The position numbers were made by a program, and so were the translations under genes. A stretch of 64,000 nt of DNA from Nonomuraea harbinensis (lineage in GTDB: Bacteria > Actinomycetota > Actinomycetes > Streptosporangiales > Streptosporangiaceae): positions 1-64,000 of the forward strand of contig NZ_JAHKRN010000027.1 in assembly GCF_019396385.1 (NCBI RefSeq). Reading direction: 5' to 3'. Positions 17,710-26,992 of this stretch are shown in pieces. Within the stretch, counting starts at the first letter, position 1, and the number at the start of each line of letters is the position of its first letter. The notes beneath the pieces are model-generated. The model saw only the letters and a program-made list of their open reading frames with translations. It had not been told where the DNA came from and ran no database searches.

Positions 17710-18797
17710 CGCTCGAACCCCTCCAGGTAGGCGGCGAACTGGGCGCGTTCCTCGTCGATCAGGGCGTGCGGCTCGGCGTACACGTGCTCGAAGATGGCCG
17801 TCGGCTCGGGATCGGGCAGGGCCAGGCAGCGCCGGCGCAGGTCGGCGCCGAGCTGGTCGGCCTCCGCCTCGACGGCGTCGAGGAACTCCTGGTCGGCCAG
17901 CTCGTTCTTGAACAGGTAGGCCTTGACGCGCTCGATCGGGTCCTTGAGCTTCCACGCCTCCAGCTCGCTGGCCACGCGGTAGCGGGTGGGGTCGTCGGTG
18001 GTGGTGTGGGCGCCCATCCGGTACGTGAACGCCTCGATGAGCATGGGCCCCTGACCCTCGCGGGCGTTCTTGAGCGCCTGGCGGGTGACGGCGAGGCAGG
18101 CGAAGACGTCGTTGCCGTCGACCCGGACGCCGGGGAAGCCGAACCCGGACGCCCTGCGGTAGAGCGGGATGCGGGTCTGCTTCTCCAGCGGCTCGGAGAT
18201 GGCCCACTGGTTGTTCTGGCAGAAGAACACGATCGGCGCGTTGAACACGCTGGCCCAGATGAACGACTCGTTCACGTCGCCCTGCGAGGTGGCGCCGTCG
18301 CCGAAGTAGACGATCGTCGCGGCGTCGGCGTCGTCGCGCTGGATGCCCATCGCGTAGCCGACGGCGTGCAGCGTCTGGCTGCCGATGACGATCGTGTAGA
18401 GGTGGAAGTTGTGCTCCTTCGGGTCCCACCCGCCGTGGTTGACGCCGCGGAACAGGCCCAGCAGCTTGACCGGGTCGACGTCGCGGCACCACGCCACGCC
18501 GTGCTCGCGGTAGGTGGGGAAGGCCATGTCGGCGTCGGTCAGCGCCCGGCCGGAGCCGATCTGCGCGGCCTCCTGGCCGAGCAGCGAGGCCCAGATGCCG
18601 AGCTCGCCCTGGCGCTGCAGGGCGACGGCCTCCAGGTCGACGCGCCTCACGAGGACGAGGTCGCGGTAGAGGGACCTGACCTCTTCGGGTGTCAGGTCGA
18701 TGTCGTAGTCGGGGTGCTGGACCCGCTCGCCCTCGGGGGTGAGTAGCTGGACGAGCTCCGGGGGTGCTTCGGCACCACGAGAGGCGTCGATGGTCAC
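17706..18797 (-). CDS. bkdA: 2-oxoacid dehydrogenase E1 component, alpha subunit
   Basis: 363 residues with the thiamine-diphosphate motif GDGATSQGDVNES...NN and the conserved phosphorylation-loop region YRMGAHTTTDDPTRYR. It decarboxylates a 2-oxoacid; branched-chain acids are favoured by resemblance to actinomycete BkdA, though automatic annotation often calls it pyruvate dehydrogenase. The GTG at 18797 is chosen because AGGAG lies 7 bases upstream; the frame is open further up but without support. First gene of the E1alpha-E1beta-E2 operon. I see no clear promoter in the 228 bases between it and the divergent purS. Confidence 0.92.
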   Translation of the reverse strand: MTIDASRGAEAPPELVQLLTPEGERVQHPDYDIDLTPEEVRSLYRDLVLVRRVDLEAVALQRQGELGIWASLLGQEAAQIGSGRALTDADMAFPTYREHGVAWCRDVDPVKLLGLFRGVNHGGWDPKEHNFHLYTIVIGSQTLHAVGYAMGIQRDDADAATIVYFGDGATSQGDVNESFIWASVFNAPIVFFCQNNQWAISEPLEKQTRIPLYRRASGFGFPGVRVDGNDVFACLAVTRQALKNAREGQGPMLIEAFTYRMGAHTTTDDPTRYRVASELEAWKLKDPIERVKAYLFKNELADQEFLDAVEAEADQLGADLRRRCLALPDPEPTAIFEHVYAEPHALIDEERAQFAAYLEGFER

Positions 18798-19025
18798 GTG
18801 CCACTCCTGTGCAATCGGGACCGGTGGCGATGGGTTTTCCACCTCTGACCGGCCTTTGGGTGCGTCCGACCGTGTGATGGTGGTTCGTACGCGCTTGAGG
18901 CCATGGTGGCAGACGTCACAGTCCTTCGCGCAAGCCCCATGCCCTCCCCGTTCCCCACGTTCTGGCGGCGAACACACGCCGGTAGGCTGTGGTTTGCCAA
19001 CCCCGCCGTACCCAGGAGGAACGCA

Positions 19026-19271
19026 GTGGCGCGCGTGATCGTTGACGTGATGCTGAAGCCCGAGATCCTCGACCCGCAGGGCCAGGCGGTCGCCCGAGCG
19101 CTGCCCCGGCTGGGCTTCTCCGGTGTGTCGGCCGTGCGCCAGGGCAAGCGGTTCGAGCTGGAGCTCGACGGCCCCGCCGACGAGGCGGCCATTGCGGACG
19201 TCCGAAAGATGGCCGAGACTCTTCTCGCCAACACCGTGATCGAGGACTTCACGGTCAGAGTGGAAGAGTAG
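19026..19271 (+). CDS. purS: phosphoribosylformylglycinamidine synthase subunit PurS
   Basis: 81 residues, the small structural subunit that bridges PurQ and PurL in the three-part FGAM synthase, step four of purine synthesis. VDVMLKPEILDPQGQAV and the EDFTVRVEE ending are diagnostic. AGGAGGA at 19014-19020 is a strong ribosome binding site before the GTG; a TAGGCT -10 is at 18983-18988. PurS normally sits directly before purQ, but here 3.8 kb of other genes intervene. Confidence 0.95.
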   Translation: MARVIVDVMLKPEILDPQGQAVARALPRLGFSGVSAVRQGKRFELELDGPADEAAIADVRKMAETLLANTVIEDFTVRVEE

Positions 19272-19357
19272 GACAGCACATTTCACATAGGGCCTGACGT
19301 GGCTAAAGCCGCATTCCGGCGTACCACAATGCCACGGGCATGCCAACAGTAAATAAC

Positions 19358-19395
19358 AACCGCGTGATTTTGCGGTTAGCCCCGATTTCACGGGG
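19358..19395 (+). promoter_or_regulatory. two adjacent short hairpins upstream of the ATP-binding protein gene
   Basis: AACCGC/GCGGTT (19358-19363 and 19372-19377, 8-base loop) is followed after two bases by CCCCG/CGGGG (19380-19384 and 19391-19395, 6-base loop). They lie after purS and before the gene at 19437. They could end the purS transcript or act in the next leader; there is no T-run. Confidence 0.4.
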
Positions 19396-19436
19396 AAACC
19401 TACTCCAGGTGACATTCCGGAGCCCGGAGGAGTCCG

Positions 19437-19874
19437 GTGGACATTGAGTTCTCGTTGGCACTGCCACGGGATGCGATCGGCATCCCGATGGTCAGGCGAG
19501 TGCTTGGCGATGCGATGCGTTCGCTGCACGTGAGTGAGTCGTGCATCGCCGACATGCTGCTCGCTGTCTCCGAGGCATGCTCCAACGCGGTGCGCCACGG
19601 CGGCCCCGCCAACCGCTACGAGGTCTCCGCGTCGATCGGCTACGGCCGCTGCGACGTGCGCGTGGCCGACAACGGCGGCGGCCTGCCGTCGATGCCGCTC
19701 CGCTTCCCGCCCCCCGACACCGAGAACGGCCGCGGCCTGCTCATCATGCGCTCGGTGGTCGACGAGATCTCCTTCGGCATCACGCCGGGCCGGGGCACGA
19801 CGGTCCACCTGCGCAAGCAGCTCGCCTGGGAGAACGAAGAGCCCGCCCGCTCCCGCGAACTCGCCGCGGTCTGA
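19437..19874 (+). CDS. ATP-binding protein of the RsbW/SpoIIAB anti-sigma kinase family
   Basis: 145 residues forming a single GHKL ATPase (HATPase_c_2) domain: the N-box SEACSNAVRHG, the G1 box VADNGGGLP and the G2 box ENGRGLLIMRSVVDEI. Actinomycetes have many such proteins; some bind sigma factors, some phosphorylate anti-sigma antagonists. GGAGGAG lies four bases before the GTG start. No partner sigma factor or antagonist is adjacent, so its target is unknown. Confidence 0.9.
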   Translation: MDIEFSLALPRDAIGIPMVRRVLGDAMRSLHVSESCIADMLLAVSEACSNAVRHGGPANRYEVSASIGYGRCDVRVADNGGGLPSMPLRFPPPDTENGRGLLIMRSVVDEISFGITPGRGTTVHLRKQLAWENEEPARSRELAAV

Positions 19875-19897
19875 TCCCTCCCGCTTACGCTCAACGC

Positions 19898-20242
19898 ATG
19901 AAGAAAGCGCTCGCCTGCGTCGCGCTGGTGTCCCTGGCGTCCTGCGGGCACGGCGACGACCAGCTCGTCGTACGATCCCTCACCGCGATGGAGCGCGTGG
20001 CCAGGGCCACCGGTCCCGACGACGCGGTCCGGCCGCGGAAGGCCGGGTAGGCCGGGTTCCAGGCCGTTTTCCGGAAGGGTGACCGGGTCTATTTCCAGGT
20101 GGGCGAGCACGGGCCCGGCGTGGACCCGTACGGCTACGTGTGGAGCCCTGACCGGGCGCCCGTGGACGACTCCAACCCGTCGGTCGCCTCGTCCTTCAAG
20201 CATCTGCGGGGCCACTGGTACCGCTGGCGCGACAGCTACTGA
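19898..20242 (+). pseudogene. small lipoprotein gene interrupted by an in-frame TAG
   Basis: The ATG at 19898 begins a lipoprotein signal (VSLASC lipobox, Cys16). The frame meets TAG at 20048-20050 after 50 residues, then continues open in the same frame for 63 further sense codons to TGA at 20240-20242. The downstream part reads like real protein (for example VYFQVGEHGPG and WYRWRDSY). The intact form would be a 114-residue lipoprotein. Either this is a recent nonsense mutation, a sequencing error, or a truncated 50-residue product. Function unknown. Confidence 0.6.
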
Positions 20243-20350
20243 CAGCGCCCGGCGTCCCGCGCCGAACCGGCCGAAAGTATGATCACGAACGCCGTGAATC
20301 CTGCTTCCGGCCGGTGTCGTCCTCTCGGTGGCCCTGCAGGATGAGGCCCC

Positions 20351-21343
20351 ATGCCAAGCGCAGAACTCCCCCCAGGACGCCTTCCCGGCCACCCACTCAC
20401 GCCCGCCGCGCCCGCGTCCGGGCGGCCCCGCATCATCGCGCTCGACGTGCTCCGCGGGTTCACCCTCTGCGAGATCCTGCTCGCCAACATCCAGCTGATG
20501 GCCACCGGCGGCACCGCCGTCGTGACGCAGCCGCTGGGCGACTGGGACCCCTGGCTCGGGCTGCCGATCTTCTCCCTGCTGTTCGGCATCGGGTTCTCGC
20601 TGCTGCTGGACTCCGCCGCCGACCGCGCCGCCCGCCCGTGGCTGGTCCTCCTGCGGCGGCTCGCGGCGCTGCTCGCGATCGGCCTGCTGCACATGCTGCT
20701 GTGGCCAGGCGAGATCCTGACCAAGTACGCCGTCGTCGGCCTGCTGGTGCTGCTGCCTTCTTCCTGGCTGCCCCGGTGGGCCGTGGCGGGCCTCGCCGCC
20801 GTGTTCATCCCCGCGGCGCTGGTCGCCGGGGGCGGGCCCCTGCTGATCGCCGGGCTGTTCCTGCTGGGCTCGGCGCTGGTCCGGTACGGGGTGATCGAGC
20901 ACATCGAGCGGTCCACCCTGTGGCCGCTCCTCCTGGGGCTGGTCTTCGCGGCGGGGGCGGCCGCCGCGCTGTGGACGAGGCCCGGGGCGGGCCCGTCCTT
21001 CGCGACCGGCCTGGCCGACCTGCTGGTCGCCGGCGTGGTCGTGTGCGCCCTGCTGGTCCTGCTCAGAACACCGCTGCGACCTGCGCTGCGGGTCCTCTTC
21101 GCGCCGCTGGGCAAGATGGCCCTGACCAACTACCTGACCGCCACGGTCCTCGTCCTGGCCGCCGCCCACCTCCTCGGCCTGCCGATCGGCGAGTCCTCTC
21201 AGGTGGCGTTCCTGACCGCGGGAGCCGTCCTGGCGGCCCAGTGGCTGTTCTCCGCCCTCTGGCTGCGCCGTCACCGCCAGGGGCCCCTGGAGTGGCTCTG
21301 GCGCTGGGCCACATGGGCTGAGCGCCCGCCCGGCTCACGCTGA
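20351..21343 (+). CDS. DUF418 domain-containing membrane protein
   Basis: 330 residues with about nine to ten membrane helices. It begins with RIIALDVLRGFTLCEILLANI and ends with the DUF418 region (FAPLGKMALTNYLTATV), as in the YeiB-like family related to acyltransferase-3 proteins. The biochemical role is unknown; a membrane acyl-transfer or transport function is suspected for the family. Its end overlaps a small convergent gene by 9 bases. Confidence 0.88.
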   Translation: MPSAELPPGRLPGHPLTPAAPASGRPRIIALDVLRGFTLCEILLANIQLMATGGTAVVTQPLGDWDPWLGLPIFSLLFGIGFSLLLDSAADRAARPWLVLLRRLAALLAIGLLHMLLWPGEILTKYAVVGLLVLLPSSWLPRWAVAGLAAVFIPAALVAGGGPLLIAGLFLLGSALVRYGVIEHIERSTLWPLLLGLVFAAGAAAALWTRPGAGPSFATGLADLLVAGVVVCALLVLLRTPLRPALRVLFAPLGKMALTNYLTATVLVLAAAHLLGLPIGESSQVAFLTAGAVLAAQWLFSALWLRRHRQGPLEWLWRWATWAERPPGSR

Positions 21344-21571
21344 CTGGACGGCTTCTCCGGCCTGCTGCAGCCTGGGGAAGCGGGTCTGGCTGGCCAGCAG
21401 ATGGCCCACGCCGACGATGGCCACCACGGGCCATTCCACGACTCCCAGCGCCCCCATGGAGACGAGGACCACGTAGAAGGCGAGGTGTGGGCCCTCCGGC
21501 ACGGTGATCGTGCCGACCATGGGCAGCGTGAACTGCCTGAGGTGCTCGTCCTCAGCGGGCTTGACGACCAT
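21335..21571 (-). CDS. small hypothetical membrane protein
   Basis: 78 residues with one or two hydrophobic segments (about 28-62). I recognise no family. The gene is believable because a near-perfect AAGGAGG lies 8 bases before the ATG at 21571. Confidence 0.65.
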   Translation of the reverse strand: MVVKPAEDEHLRQFTLPMVGTITVPEGPHLAFYVVLVSMGALGVVEWPVVAIVGVGHLLASQTRFPRLQQAGEAVQSA

Positions 21572-21929
21572 GATGCCCCTCCTTCGATGGACGCCTCCCC
21601 CTTCGGCTGCCCCCCGCCAGACCCGCTAACCCGCAGCCAACCACCGGTTTCGTGAGCACCCGCCTTTTACGGTCGCGTCCAGATCCTGTCGTCAAGCGGA
21701 ACGACTGGCCGGACGTCGGCGGATGACGTCCTTGGGATCGGGATCTACCAACGAGCCCACGTCCACCGAGTCATATCAGGATTGTCCCCCGCTTCATGTC
21801 AGAAACGTCCATGATCAACTGTCATTTCTGTCCGCTTGCCAGAGGCCGGCCGTGCCTGGGAAGGACACGGGTCGTGGACCCGCATAGGACCACCGCGGCG
21901 GCTGCACGAGCGTTTGATGAGATGTCGGT
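21572..21929. other. non-coding stretch, no gene seen
   Basis: These 358 bases have visibly lower GC than the neighbours and no believable reading frame. GACGTC occurs twice near 21714-21730. I see no hairpin terminator, tRNA or clear promoter for the methyltransferase that follows. Confidence 0.5.
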
Positions 21930-22706
21930 GTGATCGCTACCAACAACGAGATCCGCCCCGGCCTGATCGCCTATCTCGACCAGGTGACGGCCAGCGCACC
22001 CGGTCGCGCCTACAAGCAGCAGGTGCTGGAACTGCTGGAGCTCCAGCCTGGGCAGTGCGTGGTCGACATCGGCTGCGGGCCGGGGACCGACCTCGCGGCG
22101 ATGAACGCCGGCGTCGCCCCCACCGGCTCCGTCGTCGGTATCGACAGGGACCCGGCGATGGTCGCCGAAGCTCGTGCCCGCGTGGTGGAGCTGCCCCGTA
22201 CCGAGGTTCACCTGGGTGAGGCTCACGCTTTACCGCTCAAGGACCGCACTGTCGATCGGGCTCGAACCGATCGCATGCTCCAGCACGTGGCGGACCCCTC
22301 CCAGGTGCTGGCCGAGTTCCGCCGCGTGTCCCGCCCAGGTGGACGCATCGTCATGGCAGAACCGGATTGGGAAGGTCTGCTGATCGACTCACTCCAACCG
22401 GCCATGAGCCGGGGGTTGAGCCGCTTCATCTGCGCGGAGATCGTGCGCAATGCGAGGATCGGCCGGAGCCTCCCGCGACTGTGCAGGGACGCCGGGCTCG
22501 ACGTGCAGTCCGTGGTGGCGGTCGCGCCGGTGATTGATGACTTCACCACGGCGGATCAGCTCTTCGGGCTCCGCCGCAACGTGACGCGGGCCGTAGCGGC
22601 CGGTTATCTCGATGCCGCCGCTGAGGAGTGGATCGAGGACGTCAGCTCCCGTCCTTTTCTGGCCACAGCCTTGCTGTTCCTGGTAGTGGCGGAGAGACCG
22701 GCCTGA
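21930..22706 (+). CDS. SAM-dependent methyltransferase
   Basis: 258 residues with motif I VVDIGCGPGTDL, the acidic GIDRDPAM and the post-motif region FRRVSRPGGRIVMAEPDW of UbiE/class XI-like methyltransferases. The substrate is unknown. The GTG start lacks a good ribosome binding site. Codon choice is less GC-biased than in the surrounding genes and low-GC non-coding DNA lies before it, so it may be a late arrival in the purS-purQ gap. Confidence 0.85.
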   Translation: MIATNNEIRPGLIAYLDQVTASAPGRAYKQQVLELLELQPGQCVVDIGCGPGTDLAAMNAGVAPTGSVVGIDRDPAMVAEARARVVELPRTEVHLGEAHALPLKDRTVDRARTDRMLQHVADPSQVLAEFRRVSRPGGRIVMAEPDWEGLLIDSLQPAMSRGLSRFICAEIVRNARIGRSLPRLCRDAGLDVQSVVAVAPVIDDFTTADQLFGLRRNVTRAVAAGYLDAAAEEWIEDVSSRPFLATALLFLVVAERPA

Positions 22707-23088
22707 GGAAGGCGATCCGGCAGAGGACTCGGCCGAGCCGGGTCACGGTGACAGGCCCGGCCAGACCGCGATTGGCGACTGGCCCTGATCCGATTGCGGA
22801 CCTGCCCCGGACTTCCGGCTTCCAACTCGGCGACGCGACAAGGGGAGCCATTCACTCGCTCCGGCCAAGTGTTCAACGCCGGGCCCCGGATCTCCTGACG
22901 CCTATGGCCGCTTGTGGGGCGTCGGGCGGTAGCCCTCTGGAAGGGCGTCCGAGCGGAGCGAGGGCCTTGGGTGGGCGTACGAAGGGCGGAGGTTGATGAG
23001 GAGCATCGGGGCGCACCAGATAGCCTGAGGTGACCGCCGCCTGCCACGGAGATGGCGGCTGCGCAACTCCTCGGAGGGGACGACAGTC
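22707..23088. other. non-coding stretch, no gene seen
   Basis: These 382 bases hold overlapping open frames on both strands but none with a family match, a good start or typical codon bias. The last part carries the purQ ribosome binding site (GGAGGGG near 23073). A purQL promoter should be here but I cannot place it. Confidence 0.5.
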
Positions 23089-23772
23089 ATGAGCGCTGCC
23101 CGCGTGGGCGTAGTGACGTTTCCAGGCACACTCGACGACCAGGATGCCGCCAAGGCCGTGCGCCTCGTGGGCGGGGAGCCGGTGCCGCTGTGGCACGCCG
23201 ACCGGGATCTCAAGGGGGTCGACGCGGTCTTCCTGCCGGGCGGGTTCTCCTATGGCGACTATCTCCGGTGCGGGGCCATCTCCCGGTTCGCGCCGCTGAT
23301 GGAGGAGATCGTGTCCGCCGCGCGGGCGGGGCTGCCGGTGCTGGGCACCTGCAACGGGTTCCAGATCCTGTGCGAGGCCCATCTGCTGCCGGGCGCGCTG
23401 ACGCGTAACGCCTCGCTCCACTATGTCTGCCGCGACCAGCGGGTGCGGATCGAGACGGCCGACACGGCGTGGACGAACGCGTACGCGGCCGGTCAGGAGA
23501 TCACGCTGCCGGTCAAGCACGGCGAGGGCCGTTACGTGGCCGACCCGGAGACGCTGGCCGAGCTGGAGGCCACCGGGCGGGTCGTGGTCCGTTACGTGGG
23601 CGGCAACCCCAACGGCTCGCTCAACGACATCGCCGGGGTGCGCAACGAGGCGGGCAACGTCGTCGGCCTGATGCCGCATCCCGAGCACGCGGTCGAGGAG
23701 CTGGTCGGCGCGCCGGGCACCGACGGCCTCGGCTTCTTCACCTCCATTCTCAAGAAGCTGGTGGACGCATGA
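23089..23772 (+). CDS. purQ: phosphoribosylformylglycinamidine synthase subunit PurQ
   Basis: 227 residues, the glutaminase subunit of FGAM synthase. The class I amidotransferase triad is visible: Cys88 in GTCNGFQ, His197 and Glu199 in MPHPEH. It supplies ammonia to PurL. The ATG follows GGAGGGG. The stop overlaps the purL start as ATGA, so the two are coupled. Confidence 0.96.
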   Translation: MSAARVGVVTFPGTLDDQDAAKAVRLVGGEPVPLWHADRDLKGVDAVFLPGGFSYGDYLRCGAISRFAPLMEEIVSAARAGLPVLGTCNGFQILCEAHLLPGALTRNASLHYVCRDQRVRIETADTAWTNAYAAGQEITLPVKHGEGRYVADPETLAELEATGRVVVRYVGGNPNGSLNDIAGVRNEAGNVVGLMPHPEHAVEELVGAPGTDGLGFFTSILKKLVDA

Positions 23773-26021
23773 GCACCGACTCCGTCAAGCGTGCGGAGGT
23801 CACCCCCGACGAGCCGATGCCCTTCGCCGAGCTGGGCATGAAGCAGGACGAGTACGACCGGGTCCGCGAGATCCTGGGCCGCCGCCCGACCGGCTCCGAG
23901 CTGGCCATCTACAGCGTCATGTGGTCCGAGCACTGCTCGTACAAGTCGTCGAAGGTGCATCTCAAGCAGTTCGCCACCAAGGCCCCGCATTCCGACGCCC
24001 TGCTGGTGGGCATGGGCGAGAACGCGGGCGTGGTCGACATCGGCGACGGCTGGGCCGCCACGTTCAAGATCGAGTCGCACAACCATCCCTCGTACGTCGA
24101 GCCGCACCAGGGTGCGGCCACCGGCGTCGGCGGGATCGTCCGCGACATCATGTCGATGGGCGCGCGCCCGATCGCGGTGATGGACTCCCTGCGGTTCGGC
24201 GGCGCCGACCAGGCCGACACCCGCCGGGTGCTGCCCGGCGTGGTGGAGGGCATCAGCCACTACGGCAACTGCCTCGGCCTGCCCAACATCGGCGGCGAGG
24301 TCGTCTTCGACCCGTGCTACATCGGCAACCCGCTGGTCAACGCGCTCTGCGTGGGCCTGCTGCGCAAGGACCAGATCAAGCTGGCGACCGCGCCGGGGCC
24401 GGGCAACAAGGTGGTGCTGTTCGGCGCCTCGACGGGCCCCGACGGCATCGGCGGCGCGAGCGTGCTGGCCAGCGCGACGTTCGAGGACGAGTCCGCGGCC
24501 AAGCGGCCCGCCGTCCAGGTGGGCGACCCGTTCATGGAGAAGCTGCTCATCGAGTGCTGCCTGGAGCTGTACGCGGCCGACGTGGTCGTCGGCATCCAGG
24601 ACCTCGGCGCGGCCGGCGTGTCCTGCGCGACCACGGAGCTGGCCGCCAAGGGCACCGGCGGCATGGACGTCGACCTCAACCTGGTCCCGCTCCGCGATCC
24701 CTCCCTGCGCCCGGAGGAGATCCTGATGAGCGAGTCTCAGGAGCGGATGATGGCCGTCGTCCGGCCCTCCGACATCCCGGCGTTCATGGCGATCTGCGAG
24801 AAGTGGGACGTCCCCGCCACCGTGATCGGCGAGGTGACCGACACCGGCCGGCTGGTGATGACCTGGAACGGCGAGGTCATCGTCGACATCCCGCCGGGCA
24901 CCGCGGCCGACGACGGCCCGGTCTACGAGCGCCCCTACCATGAGCCGTCGGGGCAGGCGGCGCTGAACGCCGACACCCCCGACCGGCTGGAGCGCCCGTC
25001 CGACCTGCGCGCGACGCTGCTGCGGCTGCTCGGCTCGCCCAACCTGGCGTCGAAGGAGTGGGTGACCGGCCAGTACGACCGGTACGTACGCTCCAACACG
25101 GTCCTCGCCCAGCCCGCCGACGCGGGGATGCTGCGTGTGGCGGAGGACATCGAGGGGGCCGAGCCGACCACCCGCGGCATCGCGCTGTCGACCGACGGCA
25201 ACGGCCGTTACGCCAAGCTCGACCCGTACGCGGGGGCGCAGCTCGCGCTGGCCGAGGCGTACCGCAACGTGGCCGTCACCGGCGCCAGGCCGCTGGCCGT
25301 CACCAACTGCCTCAACTTCGGCTCGCCGGAGGACCCCGAGGTGATGTGGCAGTTCGCCGAGGCGGTGCGCGGCCTGGCCGACGCCTGCCGGATCCTGGGC
25401 GTGCCGGTGACCGGCGGCAACGTGTCCTTCTACAACCAGACCGGGTCGACGGCGATCAACCCGACCCCGGTGGTCGGCGTGCTCGGTGTGATCAACGACG
25501 TGGCCAGGCGGGTGCCGACCGGGTTCACCGGCGAGGGTCTGCGGGTGGCGCTGCTGGGTGAGACGCGGGCCGAGTTCGGCGGCTCGGAGTGGGCGCACGT
25601 CGAGCACGGCCACCTGGGCGGCCTGCCGCCCGAGGCGGACCTGGAGGCCGAGCAGGGGCTGGGCCGGGTGCTGGTGACGGCGGCCGCGCGGGGCCTGCTG
25701 GAGGGGTCGCACGACCTGTCCGACGGCGGCCTGGCCATCGCGCTGGCGGAGTCCTGCATGGCGCGCGGCGTGGGCGCCCGGGTGACGCTCACCGGCGACC
25801 CGTTCACCGAGCTGTTCAGCGAGTCGGCGGCCAGGGCTCTGGTCGCGGTGCGGCCGGAGGCGTTCGACGACCTGGCCAAGCTCTGCGCCGAGCACGACGT
25901 GCCGTGCTACGGGCTGGGCGTCACGGGCGGGACGTCGCTGGTGGTCGAGGGCGTGCTGGAGGTGCCGGTCGAGGAGCTGCGGGAGACGCACGCGGCCACG
26001 CTGCCGGCGCTCTTCGGCTGA
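23769..26021 (+). CDS. purL: phosphoribosylformylglycinamidine synthase subunit PurL
   Basis: 750 residues, the short PurL form that needs separate PurS and PurQ. It carries two AIRS/PurM-like halves with motifs MWSEHCSYK near the start, [10 protein letters not shown] (catalytic His region), GGIVRDI and the C-terminal [14 protein letters not shown]. It converts FGAR to FGAM using ATP and ammonia. The start at 23769 overlaps the purQ stop. A strong hairpin terminator follows at 26035-26067. Confidence 0.96.
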   Translation: MSTDSVKRAEVTPDEPMPFAELGMKQDEYDRVREILGRRPTGSELAIYSVMWSEHCSYKSSKVHLKQFATKAPHSDALLVGMGENAGVVDIGDGWAATFKIESHNHPSYVEPHQGAATGVGGIVRDIMSMGARPIAVMDSLRFGGADQADTRRVLPGVVEGISHYGNCLGLPNIGGEVVFDPCYIGNPLVNALCVGLLRKDQIKLATAPGPGNKVVLFGASTGPDGIGGASVLASATFEDESAAKRPAVQVGDPFMEKLLIECCLELYAADVVVGIQDLGAAGVSCATTELAAKGTGGMDVDLNLVPLRDPSLRPEEILMSESQERMMAVVRPSDIPAFMAICEKWDVPATVIGEVTDTGRLVMTWNGEVIVDIPPGTAADDGPVYERPYHEPSGQAALNADTPDRLERPSDLRATLLRLLGSPNLASKEWVTGQYDRYVRSNTVLAQPADAGMLRVAEDIEGAEPTTRGIALSTDGNGRYAKLDPYAGAQLALAEAYRNVAVTGARPLAVTNCLNFGSPEDPEVMWQFAEAVRGLADACRILGVPVTGGNVSFYNQTGSTAINPTPVVGVLGVINDVARRVPTGFTGEGLRVALLGETRAEFGGSEWAHVEHGHLGGLPPEADLEAEQGLGRVLVTAAARGLLEGSHDLSDGGLAIALAESCMARGVGARVTLTGDPFTELFSESAARALVAVRPEAFDDLAKLCAEHDVPCYGLGVTGGTSLVVEGVLEVPVEELRETHAATLPALFG

Positions 26022-26034
26022 ACGCGGACGCGAG

Positions 26035-26067
26035 AAAGGGCCGGTACGCGCCCCGTACCGGCCCTTT
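26035..26067. terminator. bidirectional hairpin terminator after purL
   Basis: A perfect 14-bp stem (AAAGGGCCGGTACG and CGTACCGGCCCTTT) with a 5-base loop. It lies between purL and the convergent collagen-like gene, with A-rich and T-rich stem ends, so it can serve both strands. Confidence 0.85.
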
Positions 26068-26074
26068 CGGTGTG

Positions 26075-26794
26075 TCAGGAGCTCTTCTTCAGGCACACCA
26101 CGTAGACGGTGCCGCTCGTCTGGCCCTGGCCCTGGATCGTGACGGTCCAGGTGCCGGAGCCGGTGGGGGCGCTGGCGATGACCTGCGTGCCCGAGCTGAC
26201 GGCGAAGCCGCCGCCGGTCGCCAGGTCACCCTGGTTGCAGTTGGCGCTGGCGCCGCTGCGGGAGAACTGCTGGGTCTTGGTGTAGGTCGTGAAGCTGCCG
26301 CCGCCGTCCTTACCGTCCCTGCCCGGCTCGCCCTTCTCGCCCTTCGGGCCCGGGACGCCCTGCTTGCCCTGGGGACCCGCCGGCCCGGTGTCACCCTTGG
26401 GGCCCTGCTCGCCCTGCTCCCCCTTCGGGCCCTGCGGCCCGGCGTCGCCCTTCGGGCCCTGGGCGCCCTGCTTGCCCTGGGGGCCGCGCATGCCGCGCGG
26501 GCCCTGGGCGCCGGTGTCACCCTTGGGGCCCTGCGCCCCGGTGTCGCCCTTGGGACCGGACGTGACCGCGGTCTGGGTCACCGTCTCGCCACCGCCGATC
26601 TTCATCCGGATCTCGGCCGGCTTGCACTTGCCGGACGCGTTGATGATCCGGACGTACCGCGACTTCTTGTGCACGCAGGCCGTGACCTCGCCGGCCGCGG
26701 CGGCGGTGGTGGCGGAAGAGGCGGTGGCGGCGCCCCCCACGGTGAGAAGTGAGGCGGCCAGCGCGCCCACCGCGGCCACGCGCAGAATCTTCAT
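26075..26794 (-). CDS. secreted collagen-like protein
   Basis: 239 residues. A Sec signal peptide (about 1-26) is followed by a short region with Cys40 and Cys57, then an uninterrupted run of 28 Gly-X-Y triplets (about 80-163, such as [15 protein letters not shown]), then a C-terminal globular domain with paired Cys residues ending [10 protein letters not shown]. Bacterial collagen-like triple helices have Lys-Gly-Asp/Glu patterns like these in place of hydroxyproline. It is probably exported and trimeric. No anchoring motif or LPXTG is present. The role, perhaps in the cell surface or matrix, is unknown. Confidence 0.85.
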   Translation of the reverse strand: MKILRVAAVGALAASLLTVGGAATASSATTAAAAGEVTACVHKKSRYVRIINASGKCKPAEIRMKIGGGETVTQTAVTSGPKGDTGAQGPKGDTGAQGPRGMRGPQGKQGAQGPKGDAGPQGPKGEQGEQGPKGDTGPAGPQGKQGVPGPKGEKGEPGRDGKDGGGSFTTYTKTQQFSRSGASANCNQGDLATGGGFAVSSGTQVIASAPTGSGTWTVTIQGQGQTSGTVYVVCLKKSS

Positions 26795-26958
26795 CGAATG
26801 GTCCCTCTCAGATACGGATGTTGCTCATGGTTCTCACGCGTCAACCGTTCCAATGGATGACAGCTCTCACATAACGTGTCGATCACAAAACAGTGCGTGA
26901 CAATATGTTCTGACGTTACTTGACCTGTCATGAAGGTTGATGCGCGTAAAAAGACGCA

Positions 26959-26986
26959 TTGGCAGGCCCGGTCTCGCAGGGATAAT
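26959..26986 (+). promoter_or_regulatory. promoter of the cyclase gene
   Basis: TTGGCA (26959-26964), 16 bases, GATAAT (26981-26986), then GTG at 26993. The spacing implies a leaderless transcript. This is why the start is placed at 26993 and not at the upstream in-frame ATG 26930. Confidence 0.65.
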
Positions 26987-26992
26987 CAGGGC

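Noticed and set aside
22240-22300. A tRNA T-arm-like stretch (GGCTCGAACCGATCG)
   Set aside because: It lies inside the methyltransferase reading frame and no acceptor stem or anticodon arm can be drawn around it.
22604-23047. A 147-codon minus-strand frame in the gap before purQ
   Set aside because: Its composition is Arg/Ser/Pro-rich noise, it lacks a ribosome binding site and it overlaps the methyltransferase end.
26795-26929. A possible Crp site upstream of the cyclase gene
   Set aside because: GTGTCGATCACA resembles one but the half-sites are too close together for TGTGA-N6-TCACA.
26930-26992. An ATG start at 26930 for the cyclase
   Set aside because: A TTGGCA-N16-GATAAT promoter lies inside this extension, so the GTG at 26993 is the better start.
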